A stretch of 64,000 bases of DNA, taken from positions 1,736,001-1,800,000 of the forward strand of contig NZ_CP108568.1 of the NCBI RefSeq assembly GCF_036010485.1, written 5' to 3'. Each line of letters begins with the position of its first letter. Position 1 is the first letter of the stretch. The notes beneath the pieces were generated by a model. It was not told the DNA's origin, searched no databases, and saw nothing but the letters and a program-made list of their open reading frames with translations. This document shows, one piece after another, positions 17,620 to 29,213 of this stretch. Source of the stretch: Streptomyces sp. NBC_01198. GTDB lineage: Bacteria; Actinomycetota; Actinomycetes; Streptomycetales; Streptomycetaceae. The translations under genes and the position numbers were made by a program.

Positions 17620-18921
17620 TCAACGTACCGCCCGGGCGATTCTGTTCCGCACGGACCCGGGCTCAGGGTGCCGCTCGGCGTCGGCCTGGGCCGGCAGGCC
17701 GACCGGGCGCTCGCCGCCGGTATCCAGGAAGCGGGCCAGCGGCAGGGTGGCCGCGCCGACGGTGACCGCGTCGGCGCCGAGCCGGCCCAGCTCGATGGAG
17801 GTCTGGGCGCAGGGGTGGTGCAGGGCGTAGGCGGCGGCGACCTCGCGGACGGTGGGCAGGATCCGCGGGCCGAGCATCAGCCCGGCCCAGCCGCCGATCA
17901 CGATGCGTTGCGGGTTGAAGAGGTTGATCAGGTCGGCGATGCCGGCCCCCAGGTACTCGGCGGCCTCGGCGAGCAGTGCGCCGGCCTGCGGGTCGCGGTC
18001 CGCGGCGGCGATCAGCTCGGCCAGCGCGATCTCCTCGCTGACCTCCCCGCGCGCGCCGGGCCAGCGGCCGAGCAGCGCCTCGGCGCCGACATAGGCCTCC
18101 AGGCAGCCGCGGGAGCCGCAGCGGCAGGTGCGGCCGCCGACCCGCAGCGTGGTGTGGCCCCACTCCCCCGCGCTGCTGCTGGCGCCGTGGTAGGGCTTGC
18201 CGTTGGTGACGACGCAGGCGCCGACGCCCGAGCCGAGCAGCGCGATCACCACGTTGTCCGAGCCGCGTCCGGCGCCGAACCACATCTCGGCCTGGCCGAG
18301 GGTCTTGGCGCCGTTGTCGATGAAGAGCGGCAGCGCGGTGCCGGCCCGCAGCAGCCGGCCGAGCGGTACGGCGTCCCAGCCGATGGTCTGGCCGTGGACC
18401 ACGATGCCGTCGCCCTCGCCGGGGGCGGCGCCGGGCGCGTCGGTCTGGGCGACGATGCCGGGGACGCCGATGCCGACCCCGAGCACTTCGCTGTCGTCGA
18501 TCCCGGCCTCGCGGACCACCCGCTCGATGCCGTCGAGGGCGAGGCGCACCACATGGTCCACGTCGTGGCCGCTGTCGGACAACGGCAGGTCAGCGGCGGC
18601 CAGTTCGGTCAGCGCGAGGTCGAAGAGCTCGACCCTGACCCGGGTCTCGCCGACGTCCACGCCGACCACGTAGCCGTACCCGGGGGCGACTTGCAGCAGG
18701 ATCCGCGGCCGTCCGCCGTCCGACTCGACGGCGCCGGCCTCCTCGACCATGCCGTCCGCGATCAACTCTCCAACGACGTTACTGATCGACCCCGCACTCA
18801 GACCCGTGTCCCGACCCAGCTCCTGGCGGCTCAGGGGACCCTCGAAATACAAATGACGCAGAAGCGATGCACGGTTGCCGCGCCGCAGGTCACGAACGGT
18901 GCGCTTGCCTCGCTCAGCCAT
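17620..18921 (-). CDS. ROK-family transcriptional regulator
   Basis: This protein of about 433 residues combines an N-terminal winged helix (LRRGNRASLLRHLYFEGPLSRQELG...LSAGSISNVVGELI) with a ROK sugar-kinase-like domain (VGVDVGETRVRVEL; CRCGSRGCLEAY zinc cysteines; GVGIGVPGIV). ROK regulators sense sugars or sugar phosphates. It is divergent from the sugar ABC operon and should control it. ATG 18921 follows GGGAGGGAGA. Confidence 0.9.
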   Translation of the reverse strand: MAERGKRTVRDLRRGNRASLLRHLYFEGPLSRQELGRDTGLSAGSISNVVGELIADGMVEEAGAVESDGGRPRILLQVAPGYGYVVGVDVGETRVRVELFDLALTELAAADLPLSDSGHDVDHVVRLALDGIERVVREAGIDDSEVLGVGIGVPGIVAQTDAPGAAPGEGDGIVVHGQTIGWDAVPLGRLLRAGTALPLFIDNGAKTLGQAEMWFGAGRGSDNVVIALLGSGVGACVVTNGKPYHGASSSAGEWGHTTLRVGGRTCRCGSRGCLEAYVGAEALLGRWPGARGEVSEEIALAELIAAADRDPQAGALLAEAAEYLGAGIADLINLFNPQRIVIGGWAGLMLGPRILPTVREVAAAYALHHPCAQTSIELGRLGADAVTVGAATLPLARFLDTGGERPVGLPAQADAERHPEPGSVRNRIARAVR

Positions 18922-18971
18922 CTCGTCTCCCTCCCGGGGGGTCCGGCGTGAATCTATCGCTGCACAAGGTC

Positions 18972-19015
18972 TTGACGCCACCTTTTCTCACAAGTTAAAT
19001 CACGCCCTGAATTAA
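18972..19015 (+). promoter_or_regulatory. Promoter and candidate ROK operator for sugar operon
   Basis: TTGACG (18972-18977), a 17-base spacer and TTAAAT (18995-19000) form a good vegetative promoter reading toward the binding-protein gene. TTAAAT and AATTAA (19010-19015) form an imperfect AT-rich repeat over the -10 region, a plausible repressor site for the divergent ROK protein. Confidence 0.5.
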
Positions 19016-19069
19016 GACACAGGCGCTGTTCACTTCCTGAAGCGATCCCACCCCTGAGAGGGAACCGTC

Positions 19070-20431
19070 ATGCGCTCTTCCAGCACCTCCAGCAGACTCC
19101 TCGCGGCCACCGCCCTCGTGGCCGCGCTCGGTCTGACTCTCGCCGCGTGCGGCGGGGGTTCCGACGACGACAGCAGCGGCAGCTCCGGCAGCGGCAAGAC
19201 CGCCGACCCCAACAGCCTCAAGGGCCAGACGATCACGTACTGGGCGAGCAACCAGGGCACCAGCCTGGACGCCGACAAGACGACCCTGACCGCCGAGCTG
19301 AACAAGTTCACCGCCTCCACCGGCATCAAGGTCAAGCTCGAGGTCATCGGCTGGGCCGACCTGCTCAACCGCATCCTGGCGGCCGCCACCTCCGGCCAGG
19401 GCCCCGACGTGCTCAACATCGGCAACACCTGGTCGGCCTCGCTGCAGGCGACCGGCGCCCTGATGCCGTGGGACAGCGCCGCGTTCAGTACGATCGGCGG
19501 CAAGGACCGCTTCGCACCGGCCGCGATCGCCTCCGCGGGCGCGCCGGGCCAGGACCCCGCCGCGGTGCCGCTGTACTCGATGGCATACGGCCTGTACTAC
19601 AACAAGAAGCAGTTCGCTGACGCCGGTATCGCCAACCCGCCCACCACCTGGGCCGAGTTGGTCGCCGACGGCAAGAAGCTGACCAAGGACGGCCACTACG
19701 GCATAGCCGTCGAGGGCGCCAACGGCGCGGAGAACATCCACCACATCTTCGTGCTCGCCAAGCAGCGCGGCGCCAGCTGGTTCGACGACAAGGGCGCGCC
19801 GACCTTCACCGGTCCGCAGCAGGTCGCGGCGGTCAAGCAGTACGTCGACTTCATCGCCGGCGACAAGATCGCGGCCAAGGGCAACGCCGAGTACGTGCAG
19901 AACCAGACCATCACCGACTTCGCCACCGGCAAGGCCGCGATGATGATGTGGCAGTCGGCCGCCCCGGCGATCGCCTCGCACGGCATGAAGCCCGACCAGT
20001 ACGGCGTGGTGCCGGTGCCGACGCAGACCGCGGGTGCCACCGGTGACGCCGGTGTGACCTCGATGGTCGCCGGTATCAACATCGCCGTCTTCAAGGACAC
20101 CAAGCACAAGGACGCCGCCGAGGCGTTCGTGAAGTTCATGACGAGCACCGACGAGCAGAAGGCGCTCAACGGCAAGTACGGCTCGATCCCGCCGGTCATC
20201 GAGGCGCAGAGCGACCCGGCCTTCCAGACCCCGGACCTGAAGGTGCTGGCCGGCGTGCTGCAGAAGTCCGCCGCACCGCTGCCGCAGGTGGCCAACGAGA
20301 GCCAGTTCGAGAACCTGGTCGGCCCCGCCGTCAAGAGCCTGTTCGCCGAGGCCGCCGCGGGCAAGCCCGTGACCGACGCATCCGTCAAGGCGGCGCTGAC
20401 CAAGGCGCAGCAGCAGATGCCCGCCTCGTAA
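19070..20431 (+). CDS. Sugar ABC transporter substrate-binding lipoprotein
   Basis: This 453-residue family-1 extracellular solute-binding protein has a lipobox (LTLAAC, Cys near residue 27), a Ser/Asp-rich linker and the typical QTITYWASNQGT start of the binding domain. It delivers an oligosaccharide to the two permeases encoded next. GAGAGGGAACC precedes the ATG. The neighbouring GH1 glucosidase suggests a beta-glucoside or similar disaccharide ligand. Confidence 0.92.
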   Translation: MRSSSTSSRLLAATALVAALGLTLAACGGGSDDDSSGSSGSGKTADPNSLKGQTITYWASNQGTSLDADKTTLTAELNKFTASTGIKVKLEVIGWADLLNRILAAATSGQGPDVLNIGNTWSASLQATGALMPWDSAAFSTIGGKDRFAPAAIASAGAPGQDPAAVPLYSMAYGLYYNKKQFADAGIANPPTTWAELVADGKKLTKDGHYGIAVEGANGAENIHHIFVLAKQRGASWFDDKGAPTFTGPQQVAAVKQYVDFIAGDKIAAKGNAEYVQNQTITDFATGKAAMMMWQSAAPAIASHGMKPDQYGVVPVPTQTAGATGDAGVTSMVAGINIAVFKDTKHKDAAEAFVKFMTSTDEQKALNGKYGSIPPVIEAQSDPAFQTPDLKVLAGVLQKSAAPLPQVANESQFENLVGPAVKSLFAEAAAGKPVTDASVKAALTKAQQQMPAS

Positions 20432-20447
20432 GGATCGGCTCTCCTCC

Positions 20448-21452
20448 ATGACTGCCACCGCCCCCCCGAGGCGCGCACCCGAAGCCGGCCCCAGCAGCGG
20501 CAAGTCCGCTGCCGGGCGCCGGCTCCGGCCGCGTATCGTCGAACGGCTCCGCCAAGGCGGACTGCCGTACCTGCTCCTGCTCCCCGCCGTCCTCGCCGAG
20601 CTGCTGATCCACATCGTGCCGATGTTCTTCGGCATCCTGATCAGCTTCAAGAACCTGACACTGTTCTACATCCATCACTGGAACACCGCTCCCTGGGCGG
20701 GGTTCGACAACTACAAAGCCGCGGTAAAGATCCACCAGCCGATCGGCCAGGCGCTGCTGCACTCGTTCTGGGTGACGCTGTCCTACACCCTGCTGTCCGT
20801 GGCGTTCTCCTGGCTGCTGGGCGTCGCCGCGGCCATCCTGCTGCAGGACAAGTTCCGCGGCCGCGGGCTGATCCGCACCATCTTCCTGGTGCCCTACGCG
20901 CTGCCCGCCTACGCGGCGCTGATCACCTGGACGTTCATGTTCCAGCAGGACACCGGCCTGGTGAACCACGTCCTGCACGACCAGTTGCACGTGACGTCGA
21001 GCAAGTCGTTCTGGCTCATCGGCGACAACAGCTTCTGGGCGATGGTCATCGTCTCGGTCTGGAAGTCCTGGCCGTTCGCCTTCCTGGCGCTGATGGCCGG
21101 TCTGCAGAACATCCCGCGCGAGCTGTACGAGGCCGCCGCGATGGACGGCGCCGGCGTCTGGCAGCAGATCAGGAAGATCACCATGCCGTCGCTGCGGCCG
21201 GTGAACCAGGTCATCGTGCTGGTCCTGTTCCTGTGGACCTTCAACGACTTCAACACCCCGTTCGTGATGTTCGGTCAGAACCCGCCGCACCAGGCGGACC
21301 TGATCTCGATCCACATCTACCAGTCGTCGTTCATCAACTGGAACTTCGGGTCGGGTTCTGCGATGTCCGTCCTGCTGCTGCTCTTCCTGCTCGTGGTAAC
21401 GGCTGTCTACCTGCTGGTCACCTCCAGGGGAAGGAGCGAGAACGATGTCTAG
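20448..21452 (+). CDS. Sugar ABC transporter permease (MalF-type)
   Basis: This 334-residue inner-membrane permease has about six transmembrane segments and the EAA loop (ELYEAAAMDGAGVWQQIRKI) that contacts the ATPase. The N-terminal 40 residues are basic and proline-rich. No ATPase gene is present in the cassette, so the shared streptomycete ATPase MsiK is probably used. It overlaps the next permease by eight bases. Confidence 0.93.
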   Translation: MTATAPPRRAPEAGPSSGKSAAGRRLRPRIVERLRQGGLPYLLLLPAVLAELLIHIVPMFFGILISFKNLTLFYIHHWNTAPWAGFDNYKAAVKIHQPIGQALLHSFWVTLSYTLLSVAFSWLLGVAAAILLQDKFRGRGLIRTIFLVPYALPAYAALITWTFMFQQDTGLVNHVLHDQLHVTSSKSFWLIGDNSFWAMVIVSVWKSWPFAFLALMAGLQNIPRELYEAAAMDGAGVWQQIRKITMPSLRPVNQVIVLVLFLWTFNDFNTPFVMFGQNPPHQADLISIHIYQSSFINWNFGSGSAMSVLLLLFLLVVTAVYLLVTSRGRSENDV

Positions 21453-22314
21453 GTTCACCGACCAGCCGTCCCCGATGGCGCAGCCGAAGTCCTTCCTGTG
21501 GACCCGGCGGGTCGTCCTGACACTGCTGCTGGCCTTCGTGCTCGTCCCCGTGTACGTGATGCTCAGCTCGTCCCTGAAGAGCCTTCAGGACGTGCAGGGC
21601 TCGTTCAAGTGGATACCGCACAGCCTGACGTTCAAGCCGTACATCGACATCTGGAAGACCATCCCGCTCGCGCACTACTTCGTGAACTCGGTGATCGTCT
21701 GCGTCAGCGCCACCGTCTTCTCGGTGGTGCTGGCGATCTTCGCCGCCTACGTGGTGAGCCGCTACCGGTTCATGGGCCGCAAGGTCTTCACCGTGACGGT
21801 GCTGTCCACCCAGATGTTCCCCGGCATCCTGTTCCTGCTGCCGCTGTACCTGATCTTCGTCAACATCGGCAACACCACGGGCATCACGCTCAACGGCAGC
21901 CGGCTCGGCCTGATCATCACCTACCTCACCTTCTCGCTGCCCTTCTCCATCTGGATGCTGGCGGGCTACTTCGACTCGATCCCGCGGGATCTGGACGAGG
22001 CCGCGAAGGTGGACGGCTGCGGCCCGCTCGGCGCGCTGTTCCGGGTCGTGGTCCCGGCCGCGGTCCCCGGCATCGTCGCCGTGAGCGTCTACGCGTTCAT
22101 GACGGCCTGGGGCGAGGTGCTGTTCGCGTCGGTGATGACCAACGAGTCCACCAGGACCCTGGCGGTCGGCCTGCGCGAGTACGCCACCCAGAACGACGTG
22201 TACTGGAACCAGGTCATGGCTGCCTCGATCGTCGTGAGCGTACCCGTGGTCGCCGGATTCCTGCTCCTGCAGCGTTACCTCGTCGCCGGGCTCACCGCCG
22301 GCGCCGTCAAGTAA
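21445..22314 (+). CDS. Sugar ABC transporter permease (MalG-type)
   Basis: This 289-residue permease forms the heterodimer with the preceding protein. Six transmembrane segments are apparent, and the EAA loop reads [30 protein letters not shown] lies upstream of the ATG inside the previous gene, which is consistent with coupled translation. Confidence 0.93.
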   Translation: MSRFTDQPSPMAQPKSFLWTRRVVLTLLLAFVLVPVYVMLSSSLKSLQDVQGSFKWIPHSLTFKPYIDIWKTIPLAHYFVNSVIVCVSATVFSVVLAIFAAYVVSRYRFMGRKVFTVTVLSTQMFPGILFLLPLYLIFVNIGNTTGITLNGSRLGLIITYLTFSLPFSIWMLAGYFDSIPRDLDEAAKVDGCGPLGALFRVVVPAAVPGIVAVSVYAFMTAWGEVLFASVMTNESTRTLAVGLREYATQNDVYWNQVMAASIVVSVPVVAGFLLLQRYLVAGLTAGAVK

Positions 22315-22334
22315 CCCCTCCCGAAAGGCAGCTT

Positions 22335-23690
<1,356 letters not shown>

Positions 23691-23825
23691 GCGGGTCCGC
23701 CCGCCAGGGCGCCCGTTGACGAGGGGTGACGCCACCGGTCCGCCGGTGCGTCGCCCCTCGCCCTGTTTTTTCCCGGGCGCGCTTTGGCGCTCGGTGTTTC
23801 CCGGCGCGGGCTCGGCACGGGCCGG

Positions 23826-25193
23826 TCAGCTCGGCGCGGACAGCAGCCGGCCGGTGGGCGGCTCGGTGACGGCGCCGTCGGCCGCGACGCACCGGCCGCG
23901 CAGCCAGCTGCCGCGGACCACCCCGTGCAGGGTGCGGCCGGCGTAGGCGGTGATCGGGTTGCGGTGCCGCAGCCGGGCCGGGTCGACCGTGAAGGACGCC
24001 TCCGGGTCGAGTACGGCGAAGTCGGCGTCACGGCCCTCGGCGATGGCGCCCTTGGCGGTGAGGCCGGCCAGTGCCGCGGGACCCGCGGACATCCAGCGGA
24101 CCACGTCGGAGAGGCTGTGGCCGCGGCGGCGGGCCTCGGTCCACACCGCGGGCAGGCCCAGCTGGAGGGAGGAGATACCTCCCCAGGCGGCGGCGAAGTC
24201 CCCGGTGTCCTTGGCCTTCAGGCCGATCGTGGCGGGTGAGTGGTCGGAGACCACGCAGTCGATGGTGCCGTCGGCGAGCGCCTGCCAGAGCGCGTCCTGG
24301 TTGGCGGCCTCCCTGATCGGCGGGCAGCACTTGAACTCGGTCGCCCCGTCCGGGACTTCCTCCGCGGTCAGGGTGAGGAAGTGCGGGCAGGTCTCGACGG
24401 TCAGGCGTACGCCGTCCCGTTTCGCGGCGGCGATCAGCGGCAGCGCGGACGCGGAGGACAGGTGCAGGATGTGGACGCGGGCGTCGAGCCGCTTCGCCAG
24501 CGCGATCAGGCCGGCGATCGCCCGGTCCTCGGCGGTCGGCGGGCGGGAGGCGAGGAAGTCGGCGTAGCGGCGGCCGGTGTGCCGGGGGGCGCCGTCGATG
24601 GTGCCCGGGTCCTCGGCGTGCACGATCAACAGGCCGCCGAACCTGCGGAGTTCGGTGAGCGCGGCCTCGACCTCGGGCCAGGTCAGCTGCGGGAACTCCT
24701 CGACGCCTGAGGGCAGCAGGAAGCATTTGAAGCCGAAGACGCCTGCGTCGTGCAGCGGGCGCAGGTCGGCGAGGTTGCCCGGCACCGCGCCGCCCCAGAA
24801 GCCGACGTCGGTGTGCAGCCGGCCGCGGGCGGTGTCGCGCTTGATCTCCAGGTGGGCGGTGGTCGTGGTCGGCGGGATGCTGTTCAGCGGCATGTCGACG
24901 ACGGTGGTGATCCCGCCGGCCGCGGCCGCGGCGGTGGCGGTCGCGAAGCCCTCCCACTCGGTACGGCCCGGGTCGTTGATGTGCACGTGGGTGTCCACCA
25001 GGCCGGGCAGCAGCACGTCGTCGCCCAGGTCGGTGACCGGGACGCCGCGCGGGACCGGCGCGTCGTGGGCGCGGACGGCGGTGATGGTGCCGGCGCGGAC
25101 CGCGACGGCGGCCGGGCGCTCGCCCTGCGGGGTCACGACCCGGGTCGAGCGCAGCACCAGCTCGTCCACGGCGCCTTCGTCCACGGCGTCCAC
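23826..25193 (-). CDS. allB: Allantoinase
   Basis: This 455-residue cyclic amidohydrolase has the metal-binding [11 protein letters not shown], the carboxylated-Lys segment [20 protein letters not shown], and [10 protein letters not shown] near the end. It opens the hydantoin ring of allantoin to allantoate. GTG 25193 has GGAGG seven bases upstream. The divergent IclR regulator gene and operator-like palindromes in the gap match the known allB-allR organisation of S. coelicolor. Confidence 0.93.
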   Translation of the reverse strand: MDAVDEGAVDELVLRSTRVVTPQGERPAAVAVRAGTITAVRAHDAPVPRGVPVTDLGDDVLLPGLVDTHVHINDPGRTEWEGFATATAAAAAGGITTVVDMPLNSIPPTTTTAHLEIKRDTARGRLHTDVGFWGGAVPGNLADLRPLHDAGVFGFKCFLLPSGVEEFPQLTWPEVEAALTELRRFGGLLIVHAEDPGTIDGAPRHTGRRYADFLASRPPTAEDRAIAGLIALAKRLDARVHILHLSSASALPLIAAAKRDGVRLTVETCPHFLTLTAEEVPDGATEFKCCPPIREAANQDALWQALADGTIDCVVSDHSPATIGLKAKDTGDFAAAWGGISSLQLGLPAVWTEARRRGHSLSDVVRWMSAGPAALAGLTAKGAIAEGRDADFAVLDPEASFTVDPARLRHRNPITAYAGRTLHGVVRGSWLRGRCVAADGAVTEPPTGRLLSAPS

Positions 25194-25241
25194 CAGGTGA
25201 CCTCCAGGTGCGGGAGCGGGAGCTCGTACGGGCCGGAAGAA

Positions 25242-25259
25242 TTCAACGTTCTGTTGACG
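25242..25259. promoter_or_regulatory. Shared ureide motif (allB/allR copy)
   Basis: TTCAACGTTCTGTTGACG contains TCAAC-N5-GTTGA. It matches 16 of 18 positions of the reverse complement of 35738-35755 upstream of uraD, and a partial copy occurs at 29200-29214 upstream of malate synthase. It is a candidate operator for a common purine-catabolism regulator. Confidence 0.55.
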
Positions 25260-25302
25260 GACATGGTGGATAGCCTTCGCCCGGGCGTCAAGAGCGGTAC
25301 GA

Positions 25303-25317
25303 TTCCGCACAGCGAAA
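25303..25317. promoter_or_regulatory. IclR-type palindrome (allR promoter copy)
   Basis: TTCCGCA-C-AGCGAAA is an imperfect inverted repeat 39 bases before allR. The same 15-mer with one change (TTCCGCACTGCGAAA) occurs at 29216-29230 before malate synthase. The likely ligand-responsive binder is AllR. Confidence 0.6.
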
Positions 25318-25355
25318 GTCACCTTCCGCGAGCAACGGATCAGAGGGGATCGCAC

Positions 25356-26123
25356 GTGTCAGCTGACCGCGCCGGGGGCGTCCAGTCGCTCGAACGGGCC
25401 TTCGACCTGCTGGAGCGGATGGCCGACGCGGGCGGCGAGGTGGGCCTGAGCGAACTGTCCGCGAGCAGCGGCCTTCCGCTGCCGACCATCCACCGGCTGA
25501 TGCGGACCCTGCTGGGCAGCGGATACGTACGCCAGCAGGCCAACCGGCGGTACGCCCTCGGGCCGCGGCTCATCCGGCTCGGCGAGACCGCGTCCCGGCT
25601 GCTCGGCACCTGGGCCAGGCCCTATCTGGCGGAACTGGTCGAGGCGACCGGCGAGACGGCGAACATGGCGCTGCTCGACGGTGACGAGGTCGTCTACGTG
25701 GCGCAGGTGCCCTCGCGGCACTCGATGCGGATGTTCACCGAGGTCGGGCGGCGGGTGCTGCCGCACTCCACCGGCGTCGGCAAGGCGCTGCTGGCGCAGG
25801 TGCCGCCGGCCGAGGTGCGGGCACTGCTGGCCCGTACCGGTATGCCCGCGGCGACCGAGCGCACCATCACCGAGCCGGATGCCTTCCTCGCCGAGCTGGA
25901 CCGCATCCGGTCGGCCGGTCACGCCGTGGACGACGGCGAGCAGGAGACCGGGGTGCGGTGCCTCGCGGTGACGGTGCCGGGGTCCCCGAGGGCCGCGGCG
26001 ATCTCCATCTCGGGACCCGCCGGGCGGGTCACGGACGAGGCCACCGAGAAGATCGTGCCTGTACTGCACGGGGTGGCAAGGGAGTTGGCGCTGGCGCTGA
26101 GCAGCGCGGCGCCGGCGGTGTAG
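25356..26123 (+). CDS. allR: IclR-family regulator of allantoin genes
   Basis: This 255-residue regulator has an N-terminal winged helix ([17 protein letters not shown], then [27 protein letters not shown]) and an IclR effector domain ([26 protein letters not shown]). In Streptomyces the divergent IclR protein AllR represses allantoin genes and responds to pathway intermediates; the same role is inferred from position and shared operators. GTG 25356 follows GAGGGG. Confidence 0.88.
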   Translation: MSADRAGGVQSLERAFDLLERMADAGGEVGLSELSASSGLPLPTIHRLMRTLLGSGYVRQQANRRYALGPRLIRLGETASRLLGTWARPYLAELVEATGETANMALLDGDEVVYVAQVPSRHSMRMFTEVGRRVLPHSTGVGKALLAQVPPAEVRALLARTGMPAATERTITEPDAFLAELDRIRSAGHAVDDGEQETGVRCLAVTVPGSPRAAAISISGPAGRVTDEATEKIVPVLHGVARELALALSSAAPAV

Positions 26124-26138
26124 GGCAGGCCCCCGCCG

Positions 26139-26459
26139 CTACCGGTTCAACTCCTGTTCGACGGCCTCGCGCAGGACCGCGAGCGGGGCCGTCAGCGCGC
26201 TGACCGACCCCAGGGCCGAGGCGATGAGCAGCAGCGAGTGCCGCAGCTGTTCCGGCGCCGGAGCGCCCGCCGACTGCCGGGCCAGCTCCGCGAGTTGGTC
26301 CTCGGCGACGGCCCGATCCGGTAAGACGGCGCGGTACGCCGCCAGGTCCCGCTCCATCCGGGCGACCGCGGCGCCTAACGCCACGCCACCGCCCGCCGAC
26401 ATTCCTGCGACCGATCCGCTGCGGTCAGCGTCGACCGCCTGCATTTCCCCCACCACCAT
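26139..26459 (-). CDS. DUF5955-family hypothetical protein
   Basis: This small protein of about 106 residues is mostly helical (VARMERDLAAYRAVL, ELARQSAGAPAPEQLRHSLLLIASALGSVSALTAPLAVLREAVEQEL). Such proteins are common in Streptomyces next to regulatory genes and resemble small effector-associated helical proteins. ATG 26459 is chosen; GTG 26474 is possible. It lies downstream of the pseudokinase gene on the same strand with a 112-base gap. Confidence 0.6.
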   Translation of the reverse strand: MVVGEMQAVDADRSGSVAGMSAGGGVALGAAVARMERDLAAYRAVLPDRAVAEDQLAELARQSAGAPAPEQLRHSLLLIASALGSVSALTAPLAVLREAVEQELNR

Positions 26460-26571
26460 GTGCCCCTGCCTCACACGTACTCAGGTCCCGGCGCCTCCGA
26501 GTCATGGGGTCCGGGGTCGATCAGTAAACGCGACACGACGCATTTGCGCCACACGGTCGGCGAAATCTGCG

Positions 26572-28401
26572 TCAAAGTTGCCGCGCGGGCCACACGGTGA
26601 GGTCGAGGGTGGCGTGGGCGGAGGGGCCACCGGGAGCGGAGAGTTGACGGAACGTCACCAGCGCGGTGGTGCCGTCAGCGCCGACCACGCACAGCCGGGA
26701 GCCCGCGGTGAGGTGCGTCCGGGGAACGGATCCGACCAGGTCGCCTGCGGCCCGGCACCCGTCGAGGGTGCCGGGGGCCCGGGGGCCGAGCAGCACCAGC
26801 GCTCCGCGGGTGGCGGCGGACACGAAGGACTCGCCGTCGGGGGAGTAACCGAACGTGCCGTTCTCGGCTCCCGGCCGGGTCTGCGGCGGATCGGTCTCCA
26901 GTACGAGCCCGTCACCCGCGTCCAGCCCGACCCCGTCGTACTCCCGCTGCCCGGGCGGGCCGGCCTGCGCCGCGTCGGTCCGCGGCTGCCCGGCGCCGCC
27001 GTGCCCCCATCCGAACAGGCCACCGAGCGCCAGCGCCCCCACCACCGTCACCACGGCCGCGGCCACCCACCCGCCGGCGCGCCGCCTCCCCCGCGTCCCG
27101 GTCCCGCGCGGGACCTCCCGGTACGGCTCCCCCGGCTGCCCGCCAAGCGGCGCCCCGGGCGGAACCGTCGTCGCGCCGCCCCGGGTCGCCCCGGCGGGCG
27201 TTACGGGGCCGGTCGGCATGCGGGGCGCCGCGCCGCCAACCGGCGTGGCCGGGGGCGCACTTGGCGGCGCGGGCCGGGCGCCAGGCGCCGGGATCGCCGT
27301 ACCCCCGGGCGGAGTCGACCCCGCAGGCAGCACCGGCACACCCGGGCCGGGCCCGGGGGCCGCCGGGGGCGGTGCGGGCGCTCGCAGGCCACCCGGCCCC
27401 GCCGGAGGAGCACTTGGCGCCGCCGGCGCACCCGGGACGAGCCCGTGCGCCGGCGTCCCGCCGGGCGGCGGCGGGGTGGGGCGGGGCCAGGTGCCCGGGG
27501 GCGGGAGAGGGGGGAGGGGCGGGGGCAGGGTCAGGAGGGTCTGGAGGAAGGTGGGGAGCCAGGGAGTGGGCGGCCGGTGGTGGGTGGCCTGGGTGCACAT
27601 GGCGATGACCTGGGAAGGGGACGGCCGCAGGGCCGGGTCCTTGATCAGGCAGCGGGTGACGATCTCGCGCAGCTCACCGGGGAGTTCCGACAGGTCCGGC
27701 TCCTCGTGCAGGGCGCGCGCGCCGAACGGAGCCGCGCCGATGGCCGCGTAGGCGGCGATCTGGCCGAGCGCGAAGACGTCGGTGGCCGGGACCGGCGGCT
27801 TGTCCGCGGCCTGTTCCGGCGAGGAGAACGCCGGTATCCCGGGCGAGTCGGCGGTGGCCCGGGTGACGCCGTAACCCGTCACGCGCGGGCCGTCCGCGGC
27901 GAGCAGGACCGTACCGGGGCCGAGCCCGGCGTGGACGACGCCGGCGTGGTGGACGGCACGCAGTGCCTCGGCGACGCCGGCCACCAGGCGCAGCACGATC
28001 GGCACCGGAAGCGGCCGCCCGCTGTCGGACACGGCGGCGTGCAGGGTGAGCGCGGGCACGTAGCCGGCGGCCAGCCAGTAGCGGGTGCCGTCGTGGCCGC
28101 TGCCGAGAACGGGCACGGCGTAGGGGCCGTGCACCCGGCGCACGGCCTGGACGTCGTGTTCGAAGGCCGCCGCGAAGCCGCTGCGCGCGGCCAGTTCGGG
28201 CCGGACCGCGGTCAGCGCGACGGGCCTGCCGTCCGGCGCGTAGGCGAGGTAGACCGGGCCGAGGGCGCCGACGCCGAGCCTGGCGGCGATCCGGTGGCCG
28301 CCGACCATCGCGGGGTCGTCCGGCGCGGGCGGCTGGTACAGCGGCCCAGGATGCCCGGGGTGCCCGGCGTGGACCTCGCCGCCGGTGTGCTGAGCGCCCA
28401 T
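26572..28401 (-). CDS. Membrane-anchored pseudokinase with extracellular domain
   Basis: This 609-residue protein has a PknB-like kinase fold (about residues 33-285), a long Pro/Gly/Ala linker, one transmembrane helix (AAAVVTVVGALALGGLFGWG) and a C-terminal extracellular domain of about 120 residues. All catalytic motifs are degenerate: the VAxK Lys is Thr64 (VALTAV), HRD is H-A-G (157-159) and DFG is G-Y-G (176-178). The glycine loop is RLGVGALGPV. It is therefore probably a signalling scaffold, not an enzyme. ATG 28401 follows GGAGGA. The frame is open further upstream, but without homology. Confidence 0.85.
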   Translation of the reverse strand: MGAQHTGGEVHAGHPGHPGPLYQPPAPDDPAMVGGHRIAARLGVGALGPVYLAYAPDGRPVALTAVRPELAARSGFAAAFEHDVQAVRRVHGPYAVPVLGSGHDGTRYWLAAGYVPALTLHAAVSDSGRPLPVPIVLRLVAGVAEALRAVHHAGVVHAGLGPGTVLLAADGPRVTGYGVTRATADSPGIPAFSSPEQAADKPPVPATDVFALGQIAAYAAIGAAPFGARALHEEPDLSELPGELREIVTRCLIKDPALRPSPSQVIAMCTQATHHRPPTPWLPTFLQTLLTLPPPLPPLPPPGTWPRPTPPPPGGTPAHGLVPGAPAAPSAPPAGPGGLRAPAPPPAAPGPGPGVPVLPAGSTPPGGTAIPAPGARPAPPSAPPATPVGGAAPRMPTGPVTPAGATRGGATTVPPGAPLGGQPGEPYREVPRGTGTRGRRRAGGWVAAAVVTVVGALALGGLFGWGHGGAGQPRTDAAQAGPPGQREYDGVGLDAGDGLVLETDPPQTRPGAENGTFGYSPDGESFVSAATRGALVLLGPRAPGTLDGCRAAGDLVGSVPRTHLTAGSRLCVVGADGTTALVTFRQLSAPGGPSAHATLDLTVWPARQL

Positions 28402-28571
28402 CAGTCCCCGTTCCTCCGGCCCACCCGGACAAGGCCTACCCGGACAAGGCGGAAGGCCTGCGCGGACACGCCCTCGTATCGCCCCTCCCGGCCCTGGCCA
28501 GACGATACCGGAACACGCCGAGGCGTCCGCGGCCTGTTCCGCTGCGGGCTCGCACGCGGTAAGCAGGAGGC

Positions 28572-29213
28572 ATGGACACAAGGGACGAGGTGGCCGGGCT
28601 GCTGCTGGCGGCCGGCGGGGGGCGGCGGCTCGGCGGGCGGCCGAAGGCGCTGCTGCCGTACGGCGGCCGCCCGCTGGTGGAGCACGCGCTGGGCGCGCTG
28701 CGGGACGGCGGCTGCGGCCCGCTGCACGTGGTGCTCGGTGCGGCGGCCGACGAGGTGCGGGCCGCCGCGGAGCTGCCCGGCTGCGTCCTGGTCGACAATC
28801 CGCACTGGCCGGAGGGCATGGGCTCGTCGCTGCGCGCGGGCCTTGCCTCGCTCGCGGCGGCGGCCCGGCGGCCGGCTGCGGTGGTGATCGCGCTGGTCGA
28901 CCAGCCGGGGGTGGGCGCGGCGGCGGTCGCCCGGGTGGTGGCCGCGGCCCGGGCGGGCGACGACCTGGTGTCGGCGCTGGTGTCGGCCGCGTACGGGGAG
29001 CGCCGCGCGCACCCGGTGCTGATCGGTGCCGCCCGCTGGGCCGGGGTCGCGGGCAGCGCGGGCGAGGACCGGGGGGCGCGCACGTATCTGCGCGAGCACG
29101 TCGACCAGACGCTCCTGGTGGACTGCTCCGACATCGCCGACCCGGCGGATATCGACACCCCCGCCGACCTGCGGCTTCTGAAGCCGCCCGCACCACGTGC
29201 CACAAAACGTTGA
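28572..29213 (+). CDS. MobA-like NTP transferase (molybdenum cofactor type)
   Basis: This 213-residue protein has the nucleotidyltransferase start GLLLAAGGGRRLGGRPKALLP, VDNPHWPEGMGSSLRAGL, and the metal site in ALVDQPGV. It belongs to the MocA/PucB-like group that loads nucleotide onto molybdopterin for xanthine-dehydrogenase-type enzymes, which fits a purine-degradation region although no xdh genes are in the window. AGGAGG precedes the ATG. Its stop lies inside the malate synthase operator region. Confidence 0.8.
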   Translation: MDTRDEVAGLLLAAGGGRRLGGRPKALLPYGGRPLVEHALGALRDGGCGPLHVVLGAAADEVRAAAELPGCVLVDNPHWPEGMGSSLRAGLASLAAAARRPAAVVIALVDQPGVGAAAVARVVAAARAGDDLVSALVSAAYGERRAHPVLIGAARWAGVAGSAGEDRGARTYLREHVDQTLLVDCSDIADPADIDTPADLRLLKPPAPRATKR

